From Leptospira kanakyensis (GTDB lineage: Bacteria; Spirochaetota; Leptospiria; Leptospirales; Leptospiraceae): 64,000 bases of DNA. Below, one piece after another: positions 34,709-43,316 of the stretch. Location of the stretch: assembly GCF_004769235.1 (NCBI RefSeq), contig NZ_RQFG01000019.1, forward strand, positions 620,001 to 684,000, read 5' to 3'. The notes beneath the pieces were generated by a model that made no database searches, was not told the DNA's origin, and worked only from the letters and a program-made list of their open reading frames with translations. The position numbers and the translations under genes were made by a program. How positions within the stretch are numbered: the stretch's first letter is position 1; each line of letters opens with the position of its first letter.

Positions 34709-37060
34709 ATGAATGATCTCACCCAACCTACTTTACTTGTCCGACTCACAACGATTCCAGAAGAAAAAGGTTGGAAAAGAAAACTCATTTTAGGGATTCG
34801 AGTTTTACTCGTTTCCATCCATAGGTTTATGAAAGATGATTGCCTCATCATTGGATCAAGTCTTGCCTATACAACCATAGTCACTCTGATCCCAACACTC
34901 ACGGTGGCCCTTGCCCTCATCACGGTGGCTTCGGGAATCCAAACCAGGCAGGGGGAAATGGTAGATGAAATCAATGCCTACCTTCTTCGCAACAACATCC
35001 AATTTGATATCACACCATATCTCGAAACTTTGACAGACATCATCGCAACCGCTTCTCAAATTGGAGCCGTTGGTTTTGTTGTTTTTATTTTTTCCGCTAC
35101 GGCAGTGTTGCGGTCTTTAGAAAAGGCATTCCATATCATTTGGAAAATTGACCTTCACAGAAATTTTATTAATAAATTTGTATTTTACTTCTTTTTAATT
35201 TCCTTTGGGCCCCTCCTCTTTGTGGTTGGAAAAAATATCACAGATAAAATTTCTGATTCCGTTCGCCCTCCCCACCTCAAATCAATTGTTTCCACCAAAC
35301 ATGGTGATCTATGGGTGGCAGGAGAAAAAGGAAATATTGGAAGTATCAAAGAACTAAATAAATCCGTATCCTTCATTCCAAATTCTAGCATTGATTTCGA
35401 AAATATGCTTTGTATTGATTTTGATACAGTAGAAACAGGAACATGTAAAAAACCAGATATCTCTAAGGAAAATTTTTTCCGAATTCGAAGCGTTGGGAAT
35501 GCACTATTTTCCATCTCGGAAGAAGGAACCTTTCTTTATTCGAATGATTTAGGTAAAACTTGGAATCTTCATTCTCTCAAAGGAATTTCTGTCTCTGATT
35601 TTGGAGCAATCGATTATGATACTCTATTCATTCTTACCAAAGACACTCGCACCCTTCGGTATGAAATCGGTAAAACCTTAAAGGAAATCAAACGGTTTAC
35701 AGATCCTGCCATCACCCCGATTCGGATTCGTTTTTTCTCCGATAAGGATGGTTTTATTTTAGATCGCGAAGGAAGACTTTGGAAAACCAGTGATGGAGGA
35801 GTTACCTTTTTTCCTCAAGAGATATCACCGAAACCACTCAATGACATTGCTTTTTTAAACCGAAACGTAGGATTTTTAGTTGGTGATAGTGGTGTTATTT
35901 TTAAAACAACTGACGGTGGTTATACTTGGAGTGAATTAAGCCATAGAAAGTATTCCTACGAACGTGTTTGGGTTTTTGCTTCTCCGAAAAAACAAGATTA
36001 CGATGTTTATATCCTTACTTCCCTTGGAGATATTCTTTTGTCAGAAGATGAAGGAGAAAATTGGTCCACAGCTTATAAAGGAAAAGCTGGTATGATTTTG
36101 GATATGATCCTCCTTTCCAAAAAAAATACGGAAGTGGAGGTCGCAGCGGACGGAACTGTTTTACCTACGGAAGAAACTGTGGAAATTGAAACCCAAGGGG
36201 AAACAAATTCCACAAACGAAACTATGTTAGGTTTGGTTGGCGTAGGAGAATTTAATAAAATCATTCGAGTGGAAGAAGATGCAAAAGGCCAAACCATTTG
36301 GAAAAAATACCAAGGAGGAAAAAGATTTTTTTCTCTCTATTCTATTTTTCAAATCCTGCTTCCACTCCTTGCACTTTGGCTTTTCTTTTTGTTAATTTTT
36401 AACATCATCCCCAATACAAAAGTCCCTTTAAAAGCATCTTCCATTGGAGCGGCAGTGACCGGGGTCATTCTCATCATTTTCTTTTGGGGGTTTATCAATA
36501 TCTACCTAACCTCATTTACAGAAAAAACGATGTTAGTGTATAAGGCACTCGCAGCCATTCCGATTGCCTTACTTGCCATTTATTCCATCTCTCTCATCAT
36601 TTTGTATGGTGCAGAGGTCACTGCTACTTTACAATTCCCAGACAGATACATTCTTCCCAAACATCCCTTTGAAGATATTGATAGTAATTTATCCTATGAG
36701 TTTTACAAAACCATTCAAGTTTTGACCCTCACGTATGACCACCAATCAAAAGAAGGAGAACTCATCAAACTTTCTGGTTTAAGGAAAAAGTTACTGATGC
36801 CAGAAAAAGATTTAAATACCATTTTAGAAAAGTTAACCCAAGCAAAACTAGTAGAAACAACGGAAGACAAAAGGATCGCACCAGTCAAACTAACAGAACA
36901 GATAGACTTGGTAGCGTTATACGAACAAACTTCTAGTTTTAAATTAGGAGCACCAAAGGAACTTTCCAATCTTTCTACAAAACTGAATGAAAGTTTGAGT
37001 CAGTTAGAAGGAAAACTTAAAGAGGAACTAAAAAAGATATCTTTTAAAGATTTAGTTTAG
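34709..37060 (+). CDS. YihY/BrkB-family membrane protein with inserted Ycf48-like Asp-box domain
   Basis: The 783-residue protein starts as a YihY/virulence-factor-BrkB membrane protein (IIGSSLAYTTIVTLIPTLTVAL; about three membrane segments to residue ~175). It is interrupted by ~350 soluble residues with four Asp-box/BNR motifs (SNDLGKTW ~277, TSDGGVTF ~361, TTDGGYTW ~401, SEDEGENW ~444), as in Ycf48-like beta-propellers. The membrane part resumes near 540, and a C-terminal winged-helix-like region follows. Ordinary YihY proteins are ~300 residues. The insertion falls where a non-cytoplasmic loop is expected. Function is unknown; the frame is continuous. Confidence 0.82.
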   Translation: MNDLTQPTLLVRLTTIPEEKGWKRKLILGIRVLLVSIHRFMKDDCLIIGSSLAYTTIVTLIPTLTVALALITVASGIQTRQGEMVDEINAYLLRNNIQFDITPYLETLTDIIATASQIGAVGFVVFIFSATAVLRSLEKAFHIIWKIDLHRNFINKFVFYFFLISFGPLLFVVGKNITDKISDSVRPPHLKSIVSTKHGDLWVAGEKGNIGSIKELNKSVSFIPNSSIDFENMLCIDFDTVETGTCKKPDISKENFFRIRSVGNALFSISEEGTFLYSNDLGKTWNLHSLKGISVSDFGAIDYDTLFILTKDTRTLRYEIGKTLKEIKRFTDPAITPIRIRFFSDKDGFILDREGRLWKTSDGGVTFFPQEISPKPLNDIAFLNRNVGFLVGDSGVIFKTTDGGYTWSELSHRKYSYERVWVFASPKKQDYDVYILTSLGDILLSEDEGENWSTAYKGKAGMILDMILLSKKNTEVEVAADGTVLPTEETVEIETQGETNSTNETMLGLVGVGEFNKIIRVEEDAKGQTIWKKYQGGKRFFSLYSIFQILLPLLALWLFFLLIFNIIPNTKVPLKASSIGAAVTGVILIIFFWGFINIYLTSFTEKTMLVYKALAAIPIALLAIYSISLIILYGAEVTATLQFPDRYILPKHPFEDIDSNLSYEFYKTIQVLTLTYDHQSKEGELIKLSGLRKKLLMPEKDLNTILEKLTQAKLVETTEDKRIAPVKLTEQIDLVALYEQTSSFKLGAPKELSNLSTKLNESLSQLEGKLKEELKKISFKDLV

Positions 37061-37104
37061 GTTTAAAAACTAAGTTAGGAACCAATTTAATTTTTAACTT
37101 TAGT

Positions 37105-37138
37105 AGACATTAGCCTTTCCAACAAAAGGCTAATGTCT
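37105..37138. terminator. Hairpin between convergent YihY and flgJ-like genes
   Basis: AGACATTAGCCTTT (37105-37118) pairs perfectly with AAAGGCTAATGTCT (37125-37138) around a 6-base loop. The 14-bp stem lies at the end of both converging genes and probably terminates both. Confidence 0.65.
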
Positions 37139-37619
37139 AGAGATAAGGATTTTTTTTCACCGGCGGAAGAGAAGCTGACATTTGTTTGTAGATCTCTTCT
37201 GCAAGTCCCATCGATTCATTTTGAGAAATGTTTTTTGCATACTCATCGTATAACATATCTTCAAAAATTTCTTCCGCATAACCACCATCAATGAGTTTCT
37301 CTTTGTGGACGCTGTTTTTCATTTCTTTTAACATCATCTTCACAAATACAGATTCAAATTCAACAGACGCATCATAGAGTTTTTTTCTGTAAGGATCTTC
37401 TTTAATTTCCTCACGAATGTTTTGTGGAACTCGGAGGGCAGAAGAACTCACCTTACCCATAATTTCTTCATGGTTTTCTAGTAGGTTCTGGAAATCGGAC
37501 ACACCTTCTTTTTTGGGTGATTTCATTTCATCCGAATAGGATTTCATCCGGTTCAGAATGGATTCGTCCTGGGAACGGCTCAGACGATTCGAATAGTCTT
37601 GGATTTTATGAATGTCCAT
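37137..37619 (-). CDS. FlgJ-like rod-binding protein
   Basis: The 160-residue protein carries the rod-binding domain of FlgJ (residues ~75-145: YDASVEFESVFVKMMLKEMKNS, YAEEIFEDMLYDEYAKNISQ, GLAEEIYKQM). It lacks the C-terminal peptidoglycan hydrolase domain, as is common outside proteobacteria. It should cap the growing rod. It is last in flgG-flgA-flgH-flgI-flgJ. Confidence 0.87.
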   Translation of the reverse strand: MDIHKIQDYSNRLSRSQDESILNRMKSYSDEMKSPKKEGVSDFQNLLENHEEIMGKVSSSALRVPQNIREEIKEDPYRKKLYDASVEFESVFVKMMLKEMKNSVHKEKLIDGGYAEEIFEDMLYDEYAKNISQNESMGLAEEIYKQMSASLPPVKKNPYL

Positions 37620-37654
37620 ATTATGTCTACTAAACCTATCGGCAGATTTCCAAA

Positions 37655-38800
37655 TTACTGAATCACAAGTTCTGCTTTTAAGGCCCCTTGTTTTTTTAAG
37701 GCCTCCAAAATGGAGATAATGTCCCGAGTCGATGCTCCGACTTTGTTCAAAGCTCCCACTACGTCAGAAACTTGGGTGGTTTCTTTTAAAACAAAAACAG
37801 ATTCACCCTTTCCCTCTTCTTGGATGGGGAAAAAATACCGAGACTTGTCTCTACTTGCAATTTGGATGGTGAGGCCTTGTTGGGAAATGGCAACCTCATC
37901 AATGGCGATATTTGCTCCCATCACAATGGTCCCTGTCCTTTCGTTGATCACCACCCGAGCGACAGGCGAAGAGTTGACTATTAAGTTTTCTAATTTAGCA
38001 AGAAAGGCCAAATCCAGTTTGGGTTCGCCGGCTGCCATTTCGCTCGCTGGAGTCTGGCCTGGATTTTTTAGTGGAAGGGGAACAAGGACTTCTGTGGGAG
38101 ATACCACCTCTGGAAACACAGCAAGTTCGGCGGTGATGGCATCCACAATCGCACCCATCGTTGTATAATCTTTTTCAAGAAGTGTGAGTTTGACTGATTT
38201 GGTTACTGGGGCATTGGGAACTGATTTTTCCAAAATCGCACCCATAGGAACAAGAGCGGTATTCGATCCTGATTTTTTATCAGCTCCACCACGTTTTTTC
38301 TCTTTTCCACCAAACGCGAGTACGCCGGAAGCAACAGCAATGGTTTCCCCATTCCCTGCTTTGAGAGGAGATTGCAAAAGTACTCCTCCCTCGAGGGAAC
38401 GTGCATCCCCTAGTGAAGAAACCAAAACATCGATTTTATCTCCTTCTTTCAAGTTGACCGGAACATTAGCAGTGATAAGCACCGAAGCGGTATTTTTGGC
38501 ATCTCTCAGATTCTTTTTGGTATTCACACCAAGACCTGCGAGGTAATTTTGTAAGGCCTCTTCCGTGAGCGGATTTTTTGTATCTCCTGTTCCATTGAGA
38601 CCAACCACAAGTCCAAAGCCTGTGAGTTGGTTTTCCCTGACCGCATCAATTCGCACTAAATCTTTTAGTCTCGTTTCTACGGCAAAACTAGGGAGAGTCG
38701 CAAAGAAAAAAATGGCAAGTGCGACAAAGGGATTAGAGAAAAAACGGAAAATTTCTTTTTTCAACTTTAGGTTTAACAAATTTTGATTCAAAATAGTCAT
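37655..38800 (-). CDS. flgI: Flagellar P-ring protein FlgI
   Basis: The 381-residue protein has a signal peptide (VALAIFFFATLPSFAVET) and the FlgI sequence LKDLVRIDAVRENQLTGFGLVVGLNGTGD, with PLLRGDGKVYAIAQG-like PLKAGNGETIAVASG and a C-terminal region VSDVVGALNKVGASTRDIISILEALKKQGAL. FlgI forms the periplasmic P ring around the rod, here within the periplasmic flagellum. It follows flgH by 6 bases. Confidence 0.94.
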   Translation of the reverse strand: MTILNQNLLNLKLKKEIFRFFSNPFVALAIFFFATLPSFAVETRLKDLVRIDAVRENQLTGFGLVVGLNGTGDTKNPLTEEALQNYLAGLGVNTKKNLRDAKNTASVLITANVPVNLKEGDKIDVLVSSLGDARSLEGGVLLQSPLKAGNGETIAVASGVLAFGGKEKKRGGADKKSGSNTALVPMGAILEKSVPNAPVTKSVKLTLLEKDYTTMGAIVDAITAELAVFPEVVSPTEVLVPLPLKNPGQTPASEMAAGEPKLDLAFLAKLENLIVNSSPVARVVINERTGTIVMGANIAIDEVAISQQGLTIQIASRDKSRYFFPIQEEGKGESVFVLKETTQVSDVVGALNKVGASTRDIISILEALKKQGALKAELVIQ

Positions 38801-38806
38801 ACTTAC

Positions 38807-39583
38807 TTACTCACTTTCACCTAAGAGTCGTTTGATATTCTTTAAAATGATTTCTTGTTTTTCCGGCTCCGATAGTTCTGCTTTTTCAGTTACAGTTCCA
38901 TCGGGATTTGTGATCCGTTTCATTTGGATGTTCGGATTTGTGAGTTCTTTAGGGTTTAAGGTTCCTTGGTATTCCACTCTTAGGTTGGCAATCAGATCAC
39001 TGGAAATAAAACGATTTTTGTCTAGGTCTTCTGGAGAGATAGTTCCCGACAAACGAAGGTTAATTCTTTCTTCTGATAAATTAAATACCTTACTTCCCTC
39101 AAGTTCCAAATTTCCCGTTCCCGGATCAATTCCAGTGACAAGAACTGCCATCACACCCACCACTTTGCCTTGGGATTTGGATTTTCCTACTTTTGACCTC
39201 ATGTATGTAGAATTTGAGTTATAAGCTGGAAGATCAGGAACCAATTTTTTATCTGGAACGGTTTTGATATCGTTATCAAAAGTAGCTTTATATTCGGACT
39301 CATATTCCACACGGAGTCCGTTTTTCAAAACTACCTTTACCACTGTTCCTGGTTGGATGGTTTTGGGATAAGAATAAGGATCTTTATCTTTCCATAAAGA
39401 ATCCGCAGCAAAAACGGCAAGTCCTGTAAAAGTTAAAATGCCTACGATCAGAAATTCAAAAAATGATATCAGAAGATTTCTGCCAATGGGAGAGCGAACC
39501 TGAGAATGTTTTTCTGGGTTAGTTTTTTGCTTTAAATTCGAATGCGGATATAGTTTTGAATCTAAACGGCTATATGGTTTCAT
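38807..39583 (-). CDS. flgH: Flagellar L-ring-type protein FlgH
   Basis: The 258-residue protein matches FlgH in its core: SLWKDKDPYSYPKTIQPGTVVKVVL, MRSKVGKSKSQGKVVGVMAV and LSGTISPEDLDKNRFISSDLIANLRVEYQG. It has a hydrophobic N-terminal anchor (ISFFEFLIVGILTFTGLAVFAA) about 45 residues in, not a lipoprotein signal. In Gram-negative swimmers FlgH is an outer-membrane lipoprotein; spirochaete flagella do not cross the outer membrane, which fits the missing lipobox. The ATG at 39583 is chosen because it follows the flgA stop by 7 bases. Confidence 0.88.
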   Translation of the reverse strand: MKPYSRLDSKLYPHSNLKQKTNPEKHSQVRSPIGRNLLISFFEFLIVGILTFTGLAVFAADSLWKDKDPYSYPKTIQPGTVVKVVLKNGLRVEYESEYKATFDNDIKTVPDKKLVPDLPAYNSNSTYMRSKVGKSKSQGKVVGVMAVLVTGIDPGTGNLELEGSKVFNLSEERINLRLSGTISPEDLDKNRFISSDLIANLRVEYQGTLNPKELTNPNIQMKRITNPDGTVTEKAELSEPEKQEIILKNIKRLLGESE

Positions 39584-39590
39584 AAATATT

Positions 39591-40541
39591 TCAAATCTCT
39601 TCCAGAAGGCAGATCCCTTCATTTTGAACTCTGGCTTTGATGATTTTTTGAGAAGCTAAGTTGAGAACAGAAATTTCATCACCTTTGTTTCCTGATGCAA
39701 GTGCTCTTGTTTTAATTTTTAATAAAAGATTACCAGTAGTATAAACAAGTTGTACTTCTTGTCCCCTTTCAATGGTGTGAAGGGTGCGGACTTGTTTTTT
39801 TTCAATGGTTGTATCAGAAGTGAGAGCATTCAGAGCTGTTTTCCCAACGGGACTTTCTTCCACATATTCGCGGTTATGGTCTGCTGTAAAAAATGATCGG
39901 ATTTCTACATCTTCCTCAGTTAAGACCGTTTTTGCGGGAATTTCTCTCTTGGAAAAATAGGCTTTTTTCTTTTCTTCAATCAGAAAGGGAACAGATTCAG
40001 AATGAACCATCTTTCCTTCAAAATAATAATCCAAAGGAAAAAGTCTTTTTCCTCCATGAAGGGTGCGGCCAGTATTTCTCCAAACGAGTTTGGTTCCGGA
40101 GATTACAAACAACGAATCTTTTTCAGAACTGAGTCGAAACAATTCTCCATCTTCACCAATCGTCTGTTCAACGGATTCTCTTAGTTCTTTCCAAAGGGAA
40201 CGTTCTAAATCTTTTTTAGGAACGAGAGTGGTTTTAGGGAGTAAAATTCCCTCTTTTCCCATCACTTCAAAAGAAACAGATTCACCTGTTTCTTTTGTTT
40301 CTAAACTATAACGAGAATTTAAAACATTTACCAATTGTTCGGGAGTCAGAATTTTTGGTGATTGTAAATTTTGAAAAATGACTGGGTTCCAGTTTCCTTT
40401 CCAGTTGGTAAAATCAGACAGACGGATCTCCCCTGCACCCACAATGGTTTTGGGTTTTAAGTAGAGTCGAAAATCTTTCCCACTTGCCAAGGTGGGCAAA
40501 GTGAAACCTAAACTAAAAAAGAATAGAACCCAAAGTTTCAT
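39591..40541 (-). CDS. flgA: Flagellar P-ring chaperone FlgA (SAF domain)
   Basis: The 316-residue protein has a signal peptide (KLWVLFFFSLGFTLPTLASG). It ends in a SAF/FlgA C-terminal domain: FSKREIPAKTVLTEEDVEIRSF, GKTALNALTSDTTIEKKQVR, RGQEVQLVYTTGNLLLKIKTRALASGNKGDEI. FlgA is a periplasmic chaperone for P-ring assembly. Its ATG overlaps the flgG stop by one base, so the two are translationally coupled. Confidence 0.9.
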   Translation of the reverse strand: MKLWVLFFFSLGFTLPTLASGKDFRLYLKPKTIVGAGEIRLSDFTNWKGNWNPVIFQNLQSPKILTPEQLVNVLNSRYSLETKETGESVSFEVMGKEGILLPKTTLVPKKDLERSLWKELRESVEQTIGEDGELFRLSSEKDSLFVISGTKLVWRNTGRTLHGGKRLFPLDYYFEGKMVHSESVPFLIEEKKKAYFSKREIPAKTVLTEEDVEIRSFFTADHNREYVEESPVGKTALNALTSDTTIEKKQVRTLHTIERGQEVQLVYTTGNLLLKIKTRALASGNKGDEISVLNLASQKIIKARVQNEGICLLEEI

Positions 40542-41338
40542 TAACGTTTGAGTCCAATCGCCGTAGAAAGCATGTTATCTGAGGTTTGGATGGTTTTGGA
40601 ATTGGATTCATAGGCCCTTTGTGCCACAATCATATTCACCATCTCTTCTACGATCTTTACGTTACTCATCTCTAAAAACCCTTGTAAAACACTTCCATAC
40701 CCTTCCTGCGAAGGCATTCCTGGAATTTCTGGGCCGGAAGCCACAGTTTCCCGAAATAAGTTTTTTCCCACAGCTTGGAGACCTGCCGGGTTCACAAACC
40801 GGTAAAGTTCCAATTGGCCAATGGTAGTTGGACGAATATCGTTACCGATTTTAACAGTGACTTCTCCTTCTTCGGAAACCATCAAAGTATTGAGGATCGC
40901 ATTTTCAGGAAGGATGATCGGTGGCTCGAGTAAGTAACCGTTCGATGTAACCACTTGTTGGTTGGAATCAATTTTATAAGATCCGTCCCTTGAGTAGGAA
41001 AAAGTTCCATCTGGCATTTGGATTTTAAAAAATGCCATCTCGCCGGTTAGGGCAAGGTCAAGTTTGTTTCCTGTGGCTTGGAAAGAACCAATTTCGAATA
41101 ACTTTTGTGTGGCGGCGACTTTCACACCATGACCCACATTCACACCAGTAGGAATTTCGGAAACAGAGGTGGCTGGAGTTCCCGCAAGCACTTGGTGTTG
41201 ATAAACTAAATCTTCAAAGTCCACGCGGTTCTTTTTAAAACCAGTGGTGTTTACGTTGGCAAGGTTATTGGCAACCGTATCAATATGGAATTGTTGGGCA
41301 ATCATCCCGGTAGCACCGGTCCAAAGGGATCGCATCAT
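40541..41338 (-). CDS. flgG: Flagellar distal rod protein FlgG
   Basis: The 265-residue protein has the family N-terminus [34 protein letters not shown], the middle LDLALTGEMAFFKIQMPDGTFSYSRDGSYKI, and the C-terminus VEEMVNMIVAQRAYESNSKTIQTSDNML. Length and motifs match FlgG. It is first of flgG-flgA-flgH-flgI-flgJ-like, running leftward. Confidence 0.95.
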   Translation of the reverse strand: MMRSLWTGATGMIAQQFHIDTVANNLANVNTTGFKKNRVDFEDLVYQHQVLAGTPATSVSEIPTGVNVGHGVKVAATQKLFEIGSFQATGNKLDLALTGEMAFFKIQMPDGTFSYSRDGSYKIDSNQQVVTSNGYLLEPPIILPENAILNTLMVSEEGEVTVKIGNDIRPTTIGQLELYRFVNPAGLQAVGKNLFRETVASGPEIPGMPSQEGYGSVLQGFLEMSNVKIVEEMVNMIVAQRAYESNSKTIQTSDNMLSTAIGLKR

Positions 41339-41410
41339 AAAAAAGCACCTCTACAGCTTCCTATCGGTAGAGTTCAAAAAAAGCTAAGTGTCTTTTTTTC
41401 TAATTATGTC

Positions 41411-41854
41411 TTATTTTCCTGTGCTCCCAAATCCGCCGGTTCCCCTTTCTGTGGCGGAAAGTTCTGTTACCACTTGAACGGGCAGCTGTGCTACCGAATG
41501 GAGAACCATTTGCGCCACCCGAGTACCCGGCTCCAGAACAAAGTCTTCTCCACTCAAGTTTAGAAGTGGAATGAGAATTTCTCCCCGGTAATCCGAATCG
41601 ATGGTTCCAGGACTATTGGGCATCATGATGCGGTTCTTGGTGGAAAATCCACTTCTTGGACGAACTTGGCCTTCGTATCCTTCGGGAATGGCCATGGCAA
41701 GACCAGTCGGGACAAAAACCACTTTGCCATTCGGTAGGATGAGATTTTCAGAAAGACATGCCGACAAATCCATTCCGGCGGAACCGGAAGTTTTGTATTC
41801 AGGGATCACTGCCCCCTCTTTTAAAATCTGGATGTGAATTTCAGGTAATTTCAT
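41411..41854 (-). CDS. dut: dUTP diphosphatase (trimeric)
   Basis: The 147-residue enzyme has the five dUTPase motifs: SAGMDLSA, RPRSGFSTKN, GTIDSDYRGEI, PGTRVAQMVLH, and the C-terminal arm RGTGGFGSTGK. It hydrolyses dUTP to dUMP and diphosphate, keeping uracil out of DNA. The ATG at 41854 is used because the family begins there. It follows the M16 peptidase gene. Confidence 0.95.
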   Translation of the reverse strand: MKLPEIHIQILKEGAVIPEYKTSGSAGMDLSACLSENLILPNGKVVFVPTGLAMAIPEGYEGQVRPRSGFSTKNRIMMPNSPGTIDSDYRGEILIPLLNLSGEDFVLEPGTRVAQMVLHSVAQLPVQVVTELSATERGTGGFGSTGK

Positions 41855-41993
41855 TTTGTCCTTTGTATGCGTCGTTTTCTTTCTATTGGTGCCAGGCCAG
41901 AAGGTTCTACGCAAGAATCCTACCTGCTTCCCATCTTCTTTGTGGAGTTTGTTTTTTTATATCTTCACTCTGGGTTCTTTCCGGACGTTTCAC

Positions 41994-43280
41994 CTATCCA
42001 CCAAACTGTATGGGGATTTTGGCAAACTGAGATTCAGACATATCTCCCACACAAGACAAATGCACTTTTTTTAGATCAAACAATTGTTTTGCGGTTTCAT
42101 TGATTTCCTCCAAGGTCACCGACTTGATGGATTTCATTCGGTCTTCCAAAGAAAAATACTTACCATAGTAAATTTCTTGGAGGCCAATATTATTCATTCG
42201 GTTTTCTGGAAGTTCATAACCAATAGCAATGGAACCCATTTGATTGGATTTTGCATCGGCAAGTTCCGATTTGGAAAATCCGTTTTTTGCAATACTTTCC
42301 AATTCCTTTAGAATCAGTTCCACGCAGCGTGCTGCTTTTTCTTTCGAAGTCGCAGAAGAGATCGAAAAAAGCCCCGTTGTTTTGTAATAGGAAGGAAAAC
42401 TATAAATGCTATAACAGAGCCCTTCTTTTTCCCTGATGTTTTGGAAGAGCCTTGATGCCATTCCCCCACCAAGGATGGTAGAGATGAGTTGGGTGACAGT
42501 TACCGTTCGGTAATCTCTCTGGTTTCCATTCACACCAAGCATAATATGAAACTGTTCGATTTTACGACGTTCCAAATGCTTCGAATAACTTTTTTTAGGT
42601 GCTGGAATGATGAGCTCCGTCGGGTTTTTACCCTTAGGATTTTCAAAGGAAAAATATTTATTCGTTAAGTCTAAAATTTTTTCCCAAGTGAAATTTCCAG
42701 AAACAGAAATCACCATGTTCTTTGGGAAGTAGTGTTTTTCAAAAAAAGTCCGGATGGATTTTTCACTCACACCGGTGACTGATTTTTTCGTTCCAATGAT
42801 ATCACGGCCGTAAGGTGACTTTCCAAAAATATTACGAAAGTAATAATCATAAACAAAATCATCAGGGGCATCTTCATAAGAACGCATCTCTTCCATAATG
42901 ACACCTTTTTCGATGTGGATGTCTTCTTTACGAAAAAGAGGACGAAAGAGCATATCGGAAAGGATATCAAAAGCAAGTTCCGCTTGGTCTTTGATGGCAA
43001 CTACATAGTATTGGGTATATTCACGGCCAGTGGAACCATTTAAAATTCCACCCACACGTTCAATGGATTCAGCGATTTCTTTGCTGGTTCGGTTTACCGT
43101 GTCTTTGAAGAGCATATGCTCTAAAAAGTGAAAGTATCCATGTTCGGAATTGGTTTCGGCAAGACTGCCTTGTTTCAAAAAAACACCCACCCCCATTGAG
43201 GATGCGTGTTTCATAGGTTGGAAAAGAACCGTTAACCCATTAGGTAAAACAGTCCTTTTGCATTCGATAACGGATGCCAT
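41994..43280 (-). CDS. M16-family zinc metallopeptidase
   Basis: The 428-residue protein has the inverted zinc motif HFLEH (H51, E54, H55) after GYF, the downstream acidic ligand region, and an M16 C-terminal domain (STILGGGMASRLFQNIREKEGLCYSIYSF, the R-Y substrate-binding segment). It resembles processing-peptidase-like proteins found beside pnp in many bacteria. It has GGGGAG as a ribosome-binding site and follows pnp by 36 bases across a hairpin. Confidence 0.92.
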   Translation of the reverse strand: MASVIECKRTVLPNGLTVLFQPMKHASSMGVGVFLKQGSLAETNSEHGYFHFLEHMLFKDTVNRTSKEIAESIERVGGILNGSTGREYTQYYVVAIKDQAELAFDILSDMLFRPLFRKEDIHIEKGVIMEEMRSYEDAPDDFVYDYYFRNIFGKSPYGRDIIGTKKSVTGVSEKSIRTFFEKHYFPKNMVISVSGNFTWEKILDLTNKYFSFENPKGKNPTELIIPAPKKSYSKHLERRKIEQFHIMLGVNGNQRDYRTVTVTQLISTILGGGMASRLFQNIREKEGLCYSIYSFPSYYKTTGLFSISSATSKEKAARCVELILKELESIAKNGFSKSELADAKSNQMGSIAIGYELPENRMNNIGLQEIYYGKYFSLEDRMKSIKSVTLEEINETAKQLFDLKKVHLSCVGDMSESQFAKIPIQFGG

Positions 43281-43291
43281 TTGGTTACTCC

Positions 43292-43311
43292 CCCCAAACA
43301 GTCGTTTGGGG
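43292..43311 (-). promoter_or_regulatory. Hairpin between pnp and the M16 peptidase gene, abutting the ribosome-binding site
   Basis: CCCCAAAC (43292-43299) and GTTTGGGG (43304-43311) form an 8-bp stem with an AGTC-type 4-base loop. On the mRNA the 3' arm runs into the GGGGGAG ribosome-binding site of the peptidase gene. It could affect translation, RNA processing or termination after pnp. Confidence 0.5.
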
Positions 43312-43316
43312 ACTGT

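Noticed and set aside
38807..39583. FlgH as an outer-membrane lipoprotein
   Set aside because: No lipobox Cys is present in the N-terminal hydrophobic segment; it reads as a signal anchor or plain signal peptide.
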